Below are positions 19,601-27,313 of a stretch of DNA of 64,000 bases, one piece after another. This stretch comes from Methylomonas sp. 11b (GTDB lineage: Bacteria; Pseudomonadota; Gammaproteobacteria; Methylococcales; Methylomonadaceae), in NCBI RefSeq assembly GCF_000515215.1, contig NZ_KI911557.1, positions 3,715,741-3,779,740 of the forward strand. Reading direction: 5' to 3'. Each line of letters starts with the position of its first letter. Position 1 is the first letter of the stretch. The position numbers were made by a program, and so were the translations under genes. Below the pieces are notes generated by a model. The model saw nothing but the letters and a program-made list of their open reading frames with translations, ran no database searches and was not told where the DNA came from.

Positions 19601-20461
19601 AATTACAAACGCAGCATGCTGGCCGGTAATATCGATTTGAATGCCAAAGCCGTGGTCGGTGAAGGTGGCGGCGAGGCCGAGCCCATCAAGGTGTGGGGCA
19701 GCGGCACGGTCGATGTCACTGCCGCGCCTTGGTTGAAAGCGACGGTTGGATTGACATTGGACGAGAAAGGCGAGATTACCGTGTCCGGCGAATTGGGTTT
19801 ACCCAGTTCGTTGGAGATCTTTCCGCGCAAGGAGATCAACAAATCGTTGTTTGCCGTCGCCACGCAAGTACCGATTGTGCCGGGCATCGTCGCGGAAGTG
19901 GGCGGCAATCTCAGTGCGACGGCAGGCATTGGCCCCGGCAGCCTGGATCAGTTGAAAATTGGTTTGACCTACAATCCGGATCATGAAGAAAACACCAAAA
20001 TTACCGGCGACGCGCATCTTAAAGTGCCAGCCGATGCCGGCTTGCGCTTGGCGGTGCGAGCCGGTATCGGTCTGGGTATTACCGGCGCCAGTGCCACCGG
20101 CGGCCTGGAGATTGGCGGCAAATTGGGCATCGAAGGCGCGGCGGAGGCCGGTGTGCACGTGGATTGGACGCCGACTACCGGTCTGGATTTAACCGCCAAG
20201 CTAGCGGTATCCGCCCAACCCAGCTTTACCTTTGATATTTCCGGTTACGTAGCAGTCACTGCGCTGGGCTTTAGCGTTTATGACCAGCGTTGGCAACTGG
20301 CTTCGTACCAGTTCGGCTCTGATTATAAGTTCGGTATCAGCCTGCCGGTGCATTATCACGAAGGCCAACCCTTCGATGTGTCGCTGGACGATGTGCAGTT
20401 CGAGGTGCCGGACATTTCGCCGGGTGACATATTGAACGGTTTGATTGCCAGGATAGCTTGA
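16640..20461 (+). CDS. DUF4157 (eCIS core) protein with HNH-like motif and beta-rich tail, putative cargo effector
   Basis: 1273 residues in at least four parts. Residues 1-230 are a highly charged low-complexity tail with recurring R-L-L/F-R-K/R units. Residues about 234-315 are the DUF4157 eCIS core domain, including a zincin-type motif with H301, E302 and H305 (HELSHVVQQ). Residues about 420-500 carry FDVDHILELQLGG (D463, H464) and then FQLLDASANRSSG (N479/N488), the layout of HNH/endonuclease VII-fold toxins. A Pro/Ala linker (about 525-575) leads to a long glycine-rich, beta-strand-rich region (about 760-1270) with repeated K-G/A-S-type strand units. DUF4157 proteins are typical products of eCIS loci and are often fused to toxin domains. 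Cargo status and nuclease activity are inferred. AAGGAG precedes the ATG; the stop overlaps the TPR gene start. Confidence 0.85.
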   Translation: MATLASKLRKKQPQRKSSAPPKPNEEKKQRKPAYLQRKMAVSQPHDPEEKEADQVAQEVSRAKKTGEQPGVKEDKGMISSKPVPSAQRLLRRLNRAAADTAKPEEEQRPVRRAKKPDDENKNPVAQRSVETEDKKEDQLKRLSRKTKEEENPKSARLFRKAAGPEKTDEQQTTAARLLRKSKPAEEEQAVAQTRLHRAAAEQVEQPGDTESAASANTVEQSVEARIEESRGKGAPLPENIRREMEQQLGADFAGVTIHNDAEAADLCKQLNARAFTVGNDVYFAPGEFAPEADAGRELLAHELSHVVQQSGGVQRVMRAPPAAPAAAPAAGGAKSAGKGTLKGGELHVPLLTLPQKPGMQEKFSAKYGGLTNWKLPQADERTNQIDDWKKQIKPSSGGWDLKPYLGSDNTLPDTNGASTQYALKLKAGGGGQGYLIGSESDIREQAILPWWNSQGAPHLFDVDHILELQLGGDADKLENFQLLDASANRSSGSKIKNAIDKAIRAAIPPEVEGGGDLPENLSKPLPGRGKAAPGAAPAPAANAAAPTPAPAAGGGAAPATAAKDPASAALDAIKTSYQDKLIFDEVKFEGAVGGNPGICWQADRVTKMEHMKPLEKATKTNAPDLFANDKLRLLPRPGAGVMFVSALKGDPGSETFDAGSWGGMSVVGGTFNRSAGSGTVTLTMPKTKKVDAQNTTLNFVSSGAPTLCHIPPGQVADAYRNAFKAKTLSPIALNNADMDASANIVGGGVLTIDGIPLLAGTTVDVALVGGDLVFSKTFSTDEFDMKGPIQLDSSSLTLSAGAATPIAAAGLVEFHIGELAKGSLEGSATAGGFAMAGQLEFDKQLFTGAGRIDYDSAKGIKASGTLGLKPGALKGIKKASFTLAYDDAKKAIDFAGDAEVSVPGFKGAKLSAHADDTGNISLGGEATLSDTIPRIKGGKLTIAADRKGDVWSLGGGGELEPDLSGLDASAKIKLDYKDGLLNGKLTANYKRSMLAGNIDLNAKAVVGEGGGEAEPIKVWGSGTVDVTAAPWLKATVGLTLDEKGEITVSGELGLPSSLEIFPRKEINKSLFAVATQVPIVPGIVAEVGGNLSATAGIGPGSLDQLKIGLTYNPDHEENTKITGDAHLKVPADAGLRLAVRAGIGLGITGASATGGLEIGGKLGIEGAAEAGVHVDWTPTTGLDLTAKLAVSAQPSFTFDISGYVAVTALGFSVYDQRWQLASYQFGSDYKFGISLPVHYHEGQPFDVSLDDVQFEVPDISPGDILNGLIARIA
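18215..18240. repeat. Imperfect palindrome inside the DUF4157 coding sequence
   Basis: CCAGGGCGG and CCGCCCCTGG form an inverted repeat with one bulge around a 7-base loop. It lies exactly at the junction between the HNH-like region and the Ala/Pro linker and encodes LPGRGKAAPG. It resembles GC-rich intergenic REP palindromes, so an in-frame insertion during domain fusion is one reading; chance in GC-rich Pro/Gly codons is the other. Confidence 0.35.
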
Positions 20462-21426
20462 TGAATGCGCTTAACGATCTGCTCAGAGAAGGGGTAATCG
20501 CCCATCAGGCCGGCAATCTGGTCGAGGCGGCGCGTTTGTATCGGGCGGCGCTGGAATTGGACGCTGACAATGCCAGCGCGCATAACAATCTGGGTTTTGT
20601 GTTGGCTCAGCGGCAAGAGTGGTCGGAGGCCTTGGTGCATTTGCGTACCGCGCTACGTCTGAAACCGAATATGGCGATGGCGCATTGCAATATCGGACAG
20701 GTGCTGGTGAATACCGGTCGTGCCGGCGAGGGCTTGGCACATCTGGAGCAGGCTACGGTATGCGATCCGGATAGCGTCACGGCTTGGGACAATCTGGCCC
20801 GCATCAGAGTCTTACTCGGCGACTTTCAGGGCGGCGAGTATGCGGCGATCCGAGCCTTGAAACTGCAACCCAACGCGCCGCAGCTGCATACTCGTCTGGG
20901 CATCGCCGTGGCCGCTCAGCAACGGCTGCCCGAGGCCTTGCAGCATTATCAGCAGGCTTTGGCACTGGACAACAGACATCAAGAAGCCTGGGCGCAACTG
21001 GGTATTACCTGTTTCCTGCGTAACGATCTGGGCAGCGCCCGCGACGCGTTGGAAACCGCGCTGGCCCTTAACCCGGAAGATAGCAATGCGTTGCGGCATC
21101 TGGCCTTGGTGAACCTGAGTCTGGGTAACCGTGATGTCGCCATCGCCCAGTTCGAGCATTTGCTGGAACATAATCCGGACGATGACGAATCCCGCCTGGA
21201 TTTGGCCGTGGTTTTGTTATCCGGCCAGCATACGGCGGCGGCGTTGGAACTGCTGGAGTCGATAAGCGAGTCTGTACGCGCATCCAGCAAATATCAGTTT
21301 TATTTGGGTTTAGCCTTACAGCAAAACGGCGAGCAGGAATCCGGCGCGCAATTGCTGCGACAACTGGCGGATTTGCCGGATGATGCTTACGGGGTTAAGG
21401 CGCGGAAGATGTTGTTGGTGAGTTGA
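20461..21426 (+). CDS. TPR-repeat protein coupled to the eCIS cargo gene
   Basis: 321 residues made almost wholly of tetratricopeptide repeats, about eight units of 34 residues (for example AARLYRAALELDADNASAHNNLGFVLAQ, shown here only as its hallmark positions A-L-N-L-G; then ALVHLRTALRL, GLAHLEQATV, ALQHYQQALALD, ARDALETALALNPED). TPR solenoids bind other proteins. The ATG at 20461 overlaps the TGA of the DUF4157 gene by one base (TGATG), so translation is probably coupled. No signal peptide. Possible roles are a chaperone, an adaptor that delivers the large protein to the particle, or an immunity protein; none can be decided from sequence. It is the last gene of the locus. Confidence 0.85.
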   Translation: MNALNDLLREGVIAHQAGNLVEAARLYRAALELDADNASAHNNLGFVLAQRQEWSEALVHLRTALRLKPNMAMAHCNIGQVLVNTGRAGEGLAHLEQATVCDPDSVTAWDNLARIRVLLGDFQGGEYAAIRALKLQPNAPQLHTRLGIAVAAQQRLPEALQHYQQALALDNRHQEAWAQLGITCFLRNDLGSARDALETALALNPEDSNALRHLALVNLSLGNRDVAIAQFEHLLEHNPDDDESRLDLAVVLLSGQHTAAALELLESISESVRASSKYQFYLGLALQQNGEQESGAQLLRQLADLPDDAYGVKARKMLLVS

Positions 21427-21643
21427 GTTTAGTGAGGCGGGAAGGTTTTGAATCTGCCGGGGGTTAACCAATTTGGTGAAAAGGATTTTTTGAACGGTGG
21501 GCAACGGTCAATCGGAGACATTCAATGATTTCCGCGTATGGCAGCCGCATAATAGCAAGCTGTCTTTCCTCTCTAAGCCAAGGGAAGGGGGAGATAAAAC
21601 CCGTCTCGCTTCAACGCTATATTAATATTAGATGTTAAGAGCA
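21427..21643. other. Gap between convergent TPR and methyltransferase genes
   Basis: Between the end of the eCIS block and the 3' end of the methyltransferase gene I see no gene, tRNA or convincing terminator. Composition shifts to lower GC toward the right end. Confidence 0.5.
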
Positions 21644-22765
21644 TTATTTCGTCGCGCCAATGAATATTTCAAATGGTGACACCTTGTACACTTCGACTCC
21701 CTGAAAACCCAATAGATTCATGTATTCGGCGATCTTTTCGGAAATGTGCATCGCGAAATCAACGCTTGGGACGGTTGACCCTGGAGGTATAAGGCCATGT
21801 AGAACTCCAATAAATTTTCCCTCTTCGTTCTTCTTTAGGAACATGTTTGGAATAGAAACCACAATACCTCCGCCGTTCGCTAATACTCTGTATGCTTCAT
21901 GAAGCGACTCTTTTATATCAAAAAGGGTTGACTGATATGTTCTTAGCGAGATGTATAGATCCTTTGAAAAGGAGTCGATTTCTTTTAAATCCTCTGCACT
22001 TCCGATTTTTAGCACTGCATTGGGTAACTTGTCTTTTGCATAATTTAGCGCTTCAGGTGAGATATCAACTCCAGTTAAGCTCGCGCAATTATCCAAGAAT
22101 ACTTGTGATGCATAGGCATTTCCAATGCCTACGTCTAACACTTCAATGTTCTTAATATCCGTTATACCCAGCCTTGCCAAAAACAAGCACAGGTAAGTGT
22201 GCCATTCCTGGATCCCTTGAACTCCTAGTTCCGCAATGTTTACTAGTTTTTCATCTTCTCTAGGTGCAGCATACTTTGATGTAAAAGCTGTTTCACGGGC
22301 AAACCCTACTAAATGATCTATTTTTTCATCAGATAGTTGCTGATTTAATATTTTGATCCGCTTCTTAAGATCATGAATATTTACTCCCGGAACAATTTTA
22401 ATTCCTCCAGTATTTACATTTTGCCTGTGAAGCTCATTCAATATGATATCGGGAGTGCTCTGCAGTCGGTATTTGGATTTCGAATGTACCGCGTTTTGCT
22501 GCTCTACATTATTTGCCTCCAGATGGACGGTGTGAGTTTTCCATATTGGAATGAATAGAATCAAAAAGAGCACAAACAGAACTGGAGCTATCCACCTGAG
22601 AGACTTCTCAATTTCAGGGGGAAAGCTTGGCACCTTAAAAATCCCAAAATCGAGTCCTCCGACGTAAGGAGCGAGCAGAAGAACTACTGTGATCACGAGG
22701 AAAGTATTTATTACGTTATCTGGGATACCGATCCTTTGATACGTATTCACTGAATTGAACTCCAT
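21644..22765 (-). CDS. Membrane-anchored class I SAM-dependent methyltransferase
   Basis: 373 residues. Two hydrophobic segments lie near the N-terminus (about 18-38, VINTFLVITVVLLLAPYVGG, and about 56-75, WIAPVLFVLFLILFIPI). After a short polar linker comes a class I methyltransferase core: motif I VLDVGIGNAYAS near residue 210-221, the acidic end of beta-2 in GVDISPEAL, then IGSAEDL and the aromatic-poor strand region ending in GGGIVVSIPN. Substrate unknown. The base composition is clearly more AT-rich than the neighbours and the codon use is less biased, suggesting recent acquisition. It lies alone, convergent to the eCIS block and 5' to an intergenic region with no recognised gene. Start ATG at 22765. 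Confidence 0.82.
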   Translation of the reverse strand: MEFNSVNTYQRIGIPDNVINTFLVITVVLLLAPYVGGLDFGIFKVPSFPPEIEKSLRWIAPVLFVLFLILFIPIWKTHTVHLEANNVEQQNAVHSKSKYRLQSTPDIILNELHRQNVNTGGIKIVPGVNIHDLKKRIKILNQQLSDEKIDHLVGFARETAFTSKYAAPREDEKLVNIAELGVQGIQEWHTYLCLFLARLGITDIKNIEVLDVGIGNAYASQVFLDNCASLTGVDISPEALNYAKDKLPNAVLKIGSAEDLKEIDSFSKDLYISLRTYQSTLFDIKESLHEAYRVLANGGGIVVSIPNMFLKKNEEGKFIGVLHGLIPPGSTVPSVDFAMHISEKIAEYMNLLGFQGVEVYKVSPFEIFIGATK

Positions 22766-23080
22766 CGTTCAGTATTACCATTGTTAATTAGTTAACGGTA
22801 TATCTACCACTAATCTTGACTCTCCTCAATACATATCGGTCTGCAAGGGTTTTTCCTTCTGTTTATCATCCCGTACTGTGAAAATTAATAGCCGGTAAAG
22901 ACCAATTTGCCGTCATTTGACGAATATAGGGATTGTCAGCAAAGAGTCGGTTTTGACAATTCGCCAATTCAAAACCGCCATCATCAATTACCAATATTAT
23001 CAGAATAGGTGGCCTAGTTTAGATTAGGGAATGTGGTGGTTTTTAGTTGCGATGAATGGCTTGATTTAGGGGAATAGCAA
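22766..23080. other. AT-rich intergenic region
   Basis: About 315 bases upstream of the methyltransferase gene. It probably contains that gene's promoter on the minus strand. No ORF or RNA gene is supported. Confidence 0.4.
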
Positions 23081-23308
23081 TCAAAAAGCCTGGAAATATT
23101 CACATCTGTTCGCCCGTTGCTTGTTGGTAATCAATTTGGCCTTTGGTTCACTGCATTTGTTAGGGGTACTGTTAGCAAAGAACCGGCAATTGCGACAGAC
23201 GCGCGTGGCGGTGCGGCAGCCGGCGCATTTGGACTCGTACGCATAATCGGTTTGCCGTAGTTTGTAAGCACAGCGCCAACATTCGCCTTTACCCTCGATA
23301 CTCATCAC
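23081..23308 (-). CDS. Small Cys-rich zinc-ribbon-like protein
   Basis: 75 residues with nine cysteines, arranged as CWRC, CAGC, CRNC, then a single Cys before EPKA, and a final C close to EYF. The C-terminal part, CRNCRFFANSTPNKCSEPKA followed by ANRCEYF, matches a short conserved gammaproteobacterial pattern (C-x2-C-x2-F ... N-x-C-x-E-P ... N-x-C-x-x-F) that I recognise as a family without a known function. Probable zinc binding by two knuckles. No membrane segment. It lies alone 120 bases upstream of the group II intron. Confidence 0.65.
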   Translation of the reverse strand: MMSIEGKGECWRCAYKLRQTDYAYESKCAGCRTATRVCRNCRFFANSTPNKCSEPKAKLITNKQRANRCEYFQAF

Positions 23309-23907
23309 TACCCAGTTCTACCAGACAATATCTCGATTAGCATACGATTTTCCTGTCCATTTATCATCTGAGGTAGTTAGCCACTAAGCTTTTGTCATCG
23401 AAGCAGATCGAACGGCAGACCGCAACGGGTGTGCGCCGTGCAAAGGCGGCGCTTTACCAGTGGGTGAGAGACCCACCCGGCTAAATCGCTCCGGCCGGAA
23501 GCAATCGGAGCAGTCATGGAGGTAACGAAGTGGCTGGAGCCTCCGATGTAAAGAGATCGCTTTAGGCGATTCAGCGAGTGTGCAGGCCGTAATGTGAGTG
23601 AACACCGAGCAAGCCTCGAAAAGGTCGATGCGCAGGCCGACCCGACAACCCTTTCGGGGAAGGCTGATACGGCTGGGAAATCGAGCGAAGAGTATTTCCA
23701 GTCGCTGCGCCGGGGCAGTGGTGACAGCATGTACACAAGGTAAGCGCACGCAACACGGGAAGCCCTGTGGCGTGGCCAGCGATGACCAACCGGATGCCCG
23801 TGAGGGACAGGCCGGGCGCTGCAGGGTGGCGGAGAGGCTTGTAGTACCGAGGAAGCCGGGTAATGCTGGTGGAGGGAAGGTGCCTTAGTTCAAAATCAAC
23901 GCAATAA

Positions 23908-25257
23908 GTGGAAAAGGACAGGAGATTGGGCAACCTATCAACTCCGTTAAGCGTTCAGAAACTACAGATGGCGTTACACGCAAAAGCGAAGGCTGAAACT
24001 GACTATCGCTTCTATGCGCTGTACGACAAGCTATACCGAGAAGACATCTTGGCGCATGCCTATGCCTGCTGCCGCGCCAACAAGGGTGCACCGGGTGTGG
24101 ATGGTCAGAGCTTTGCGGATATAGAAGCGTATGGCGTGGAGCGGTGGCTTGGTGAACTGGCGCTTGCGCTCAGAGAGGAAACTTATCGACCAGATCCCAT
24201 CAGACGAGTCTACATCCCCAAGCCGAATGGCAAACTGAGGCCGCTAGGTCTATCGACGCTACGAGACCGGGTCTGTATGACGGCAGCCATGCTGGTAATA
24301 GAACCGATCTTCGAAGCCGATCTGCCGGACGAGCAGTATGCTTACCGTTCGGGCCGCAATGCTCAACAGGCGGTGATCGAGGTGAAGGATCATCTCTATC
24401 ACGGTCACCCGGATGTCGTCGATGCCGACCTTGCAGATTACTTTGGGACAATACCCCATGCCGAGCTACTCAAGTCGGTAGCACGCCGGATTGTGGATCG
24501 GCGTGTGCTGCATCTGATCACGATGTGGCTGGAATGTCCGGTAGAGGAAACCGATAAGCGAGGACGGACGAAGCGCACAACCGAGGCCAAAGATCATCGG
24601 TGTGGTATTCCACAGGGATCGCCTATCTCACCGCTGCTGTCGAATTTGTACATGCGACGGTTTGTGCTGGCGTGGAAGAAACTGGGCCTGGAACAGCGGC
24701 TCGGCAGTCGGATTGTCACCTATGCCGATGACCTAGTGATCTTGTGCCGACGAGGTAAAGCCGAAGAAGCATTGCAATGGATGCGCAAGGTCATGGGGCA
24801 AATCAAGCTGACGGTAAACGAGGATAAAACGCGAGTCTGTAATGTGTTGGAAGATGAGTTCGACTTTCTGGGTTACACATTTGGCCTGCAGTATCGGCCG
24901 CAAAACGGTAAGGTCTATTTGGGCTTCCGGCCATCGAAGAAAAGCATCAGGCGCATGGTCGAAAAGATCCATGCCTTGACGGCCTATTCAATGGCGTGGC
25001 ATGACACCACGTTGCTGATCTATAAATTGAATCGCATGCTACGCGGTTGGGCAAACTATTTTAAGGTAGGAACCTTCAATCGCGCCTATCGTGCGCTGGA
25101 TAATTACACGGCAGCGCGGTTGCGTCGGTGGTTACGCAACAAGTATAAGGTGAGAAAGCGAGCAGGCGGAGGCTATCCACTTCCGTACCTCTACCAGACG
25201 CTAGGTTTGGTGCGCTTAAGCCGCTTGGGGTGTGACGAACCGTGGGCGAACGCGTGA
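23908..25257 (+). CDS. ltrA: Group II intron reverse transcriptase/maturase
   Basis: 449 residues from GTG 23908. Reverse transcriptase blocks are intact: the N-terminal [11 protein letters not shown] region, [24 protein letters not shown], and the catalytic YADD at residues 272-275. The thumb/domain X maturase region follows (FLGYTF, then [12 protein letters not shown] near 390). No HNH endonuclease domain is present after domain X, so this is an endonuclease-lacking form; such introns commonly target nicks at replication forks. The protein helps the intron RNA to fold, splice and reinsert. The exact start is uncertain: TTG 23926 (…[10 protein letters not shown]) and ATG 23968 are in frame. 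No frameshift or stop is visible, so it may be functional. Confidence 0.93.
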   Translation: MEKDRRLGNLSTPLSVQKLQMALHAKAKAETDYRFYALYDKLYREDILAHAYACCRANKGAPGVDGQSFADIEAYGVERWLGELALALREETYRPDPIRRVYIPKPNGKLRPLGLSTLRDRVCMTAAMLVIEPIFEADLPDEQYAYRSGRNAQQAVIEVKDHLYHGHPDVVDADLADYFGTIPHAELLKSVARRIVDRRVLHLITMWLECPVEETDKRGRTKRTTEAKDHRCGIPQGSPISPLLSNLYMRRFVLAWKKLGLEQRLGSRIVTYADDLVILCRRGKAEEALQWMRKVMGQIKLTVNEDKTRVCNVLEDEFDFLGYTFGLQYRPQNGKVYLGFRPSKKSIRRMVEKIHALTAYSMAWHDTTLLIYKLNRMLRGWANYFKVGTFNRAYRALDNYTAARLRRWLRNKYKVRKRAGGGYPLPYLYQTLGLVRLSRLGCDEPWANA

Positions 25258-25267
25258 TATTTTGTCC

Positions 25268-25302
25268 GAGAGCCGGATGCGGGAAATCTGCCAGTCCGGT
25301 TC
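25268..25302 (+). ncRNA. Group II intron domain V hairpin
   Basis: The sequence forms the canonical 34-nt hairpin with 5' AGCCGG and 3' CCGGTT arms, the AGC triad near its 5' base, a GAAA-type loop and a two-base bulge. It lies 11 bases after the maturase stop, as expected for the catalytic core of the intron. Confidence 0.8.
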
Positions 25303-25415
25303 GATGAGCGGGGTGTGGAAACGGGGTTAAGGCAAGGCTATTAGGACACCGTCAAACGAAAGGGACGGAAACAGCAAGCCAAATCTAATGCTACCGCGCC
25401 ACATCTCGACTCTAC

Positions 25416-26208
25416 CGCAGCAAGGCCATAGCGCCCTCCAGACCTGATTATCAATCTGCGCTAAGCGCTCTTTATAGCGCCCCAAGGTTATTAGTAAGCG
25501 CGCCAATTTATTTCTAATTGTTATCAGGTCTAAGGGATACGGCGTTACTTTCAACGTCCAGCTTGATGCCCTAATTGTTGAAACTGCGTCAATAACCCCC
25601 CGCAAAATCAATATTCCCGCTTGAAAAAATCGGCCGGAAGGCCAGAATGAAACGCAGAGCGCTACTGCGGTGTTAACACTGCGCAAGCGGTCGATGACGA
25701 GTGGAACAAATGAGCGGCAACGCGTGTCCTGTCTGAGGATTGAACGTTAGGGGCAATTACCACGTAAAGAGCGGGTACGGAAAGATTCAAATTGGTGCAT
25801 AGTGGCGTCGAATCCCTCGAGCAATCGTGGTTTCGTATTTTGTTCATAATTGGCTGAAATGATGGCAGATGTCTTGGTTAGTGCGGCCTCACGGTAAATT
25901 TCGGGATTTCTGACTGACTACAGACCTCGAGTCTGACCTCGCCAACGGCATCGGCGGTAGGCTGGCGGGTTGGAAACTACAGTTTAGGCTGTCGAATCCC
26001 CCGCCGGCGGGCTCATCATCCATCTCCGGTTATTTCTCCCTTCCTGCTTTGCGAACAGCACTTCGGCTGTTTCTTGATGTTAGCACCTTGCTTCTGTATC
26101 CAGGCATACGCCGCAATGACATTAAAATTCCGTGGAATAGGCCTAACCGGTCAGCATTGATACAATAAGGCATTATTTCTCAAAGCCACATTATCCAGGG
26201 AGTACTTC
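25416..26208. other. About 0.8 kb without recognisable gene
   Basis: Downstream of the intron I find no protein family, RNA gene or terminal repeat. Short ORFs on the minus strand (25327-25686, 25662-25847) lack ribosome-binding sites and family-like patterns. This may be decayed DNA on the 3' side of the element. The last ~40 bases contain AGGGAG before aguA. Confidence 0.45.
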
Positions 26209-27240
26209 ATGATTCGCTTTCCAGCAGAATGGGAAACACAATCAGCCGTTATCATTGCTTGGCCGCATCACAGCGGCGACTTTACCAATCTGTCCGCCGT
26301 CGAAGACACCTATCATTTTGTCGCCACTACCATCAGCCGCTTTCAGCCCTTGGTGATTATTTGTAAGGACGGCGAGCATCAGCAGCATATTCAGACGCAA
26401 CTGGGCCACAACGACAAAATTCATATGGTGCAGGCCGATTACAACGATATTTGGCTGCGGGATACGGTGTTTTTGACGATGGAATGGGAGCATCCTAAAG
26501 CCAGCGTGCAGTTGCTTAACTTTCGATTCAATGGCTGGGGTAAGAAATATCCGCATGCGGCCGACGATGCCTTGAATCTGGCGCTGTTTGCGCATCCGAT
26601 TTTCAAAGGCCATCCTACCGCGACGCTGGACCTGGTGCTGGAAGGCGGCAGCGTGGAATCGGACGGTCAAGGTACCGTGATGACCACCAAAAATTGTCTG
26701 CTCAACCCCAACCGCAATCCGGATTTGTCGGAAGCGGCAATTGCCGGGCAGTTGCAAAACTATTTGGGCGCGAAGCGGATTTTATGGGTCGAGCAAAGCA
26801 ATCTGGCAGGCGACGATACCGATGCGCACATCGATACGCTGGCGCGGTTTTGCGACGCCAATACGATTGCTTACACGGCTTGCGAAGACAGCGCAGATCC
26901 GCATTTCCAAAGTTTGAAAAATATGGAAGCGCAGTTAAAAACCTTTAAAACCGCAAATGGTGAAGCGTATCAGTTAGTGGCGTTGCCCTTACCAAAACCA
27001 ATTTTTGACGAACAAGGCCAGCAATTGCCGGCTAATTACTCGAATTTTTTGATCATCAACGGCGCAGTGTTGGTGCCGGTTTATGAAGACGCGATGGATG
27101 CGGTGGCGCTGGAGCGGCTGAAAACCTGCTTCCCTAATCATGAAATTATCGCCACGCCTTGTCGGCCATTAGTACATCAGTATGGCAGTTTGCATTGCGC
27201 GAGCATGCAGGTGCCGGCATTTGTGAAATTGAATTTCTAA
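26209..27240 (+). CDS. aguA: Agmatine deiminase
   Basis: 343 residues, normal for the peptidyl-arginine-deiminase-fold agmatine deiminases, which convert agmatine to N-carbamoylputrescine and ammonia. Visible motifs: the N-terminal FPAEWETQSAVIIAWPH, the YNDIWLRDTVFL catalytic region, the VLEGGSVESDG motif, the HIDTLARF catalytic-His region, and the C-terminal catalytic Cys in LHCAS (about residue 331). The start at 26209 has an AGGGAG site 9 bases upstream. aguB follows after 73 bases, giving the two consecutive steps of the agmatine route to putrescine. No oddities noted. Confidence 0.95.
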   Translation: MIRFPAEWETQSAVIIAWPHHSGDFTNLSAVEDTYHFVATTISRFQPLVIICKDGEHQQHIQTQLGHNDKIHMVQADYNDIWLRDTVFLTMEWEHPKASVQLLNFRFNGWGKKYPHAADDALNLALFAHPIFKGHPTATLDLVLEGGSVESDGQGTVMTTKNCLLNPNRNPDLSEAAIAGQLQNYLGAKRILWVEQSNLAGDDTDAHIDTLARFCDANTIAYTACEDSADPHFQSLKNMEAQLKTFKTANGEAYQLVALPLPKPIFDEQGQQLPANYSNFLIINGAVLVPVYEDAMDAVALERLKTCFPNHEIIATPCRPLVHQYGSLHCASMQVPAFVKLNF

Positions 27241-27313
27241 AGTCTTCACCCAATTTCTCGGTGCAATACGCTATCGCTATTGCACCCTACCTAGTTTTTA
27301 AAGCCGATTAACC

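Larger units (their letters stand above)
23431..25415 (+). mobile_element. Group II intron with maturase ORF
   Basis: A 5' end of the group II form GTGCG starts at 23431 and is followed by the paired GC-rich stretches of domain I. The maturase gene lies in domain IV, and a domain V-type hairpin lies at 25268-25302. The 3' end is not certain. DVI-like sequence follows DV directly, and candidate ends are near 25333 (..GGCTAT) or, if the conserved-looking tail through 25415 (..CGACTCTAC) belongs to the element, about 25415. The intron sits in intergenic DNA, so it does not obviously interrupt a gene. Confidence 0.75.

Noticed and set aside
1..21426. Type VI secretion as an alternative reading of the contractile locus
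   Set aside because: No TssB/TssC, ClpV-type, IcmF or VgrG-type gene lies in the visible part, while gp25, J, gpI-type, an Afp15-like ATPase and DUF4157 are eCIS features. Sheath genes are outside the window, so the call rests on this set.
25327..25847. Minus-strand ORFs after the intron
   Set aside because: They have no ribosome-binding site, atypical amino-acid composition and no family-like motif.
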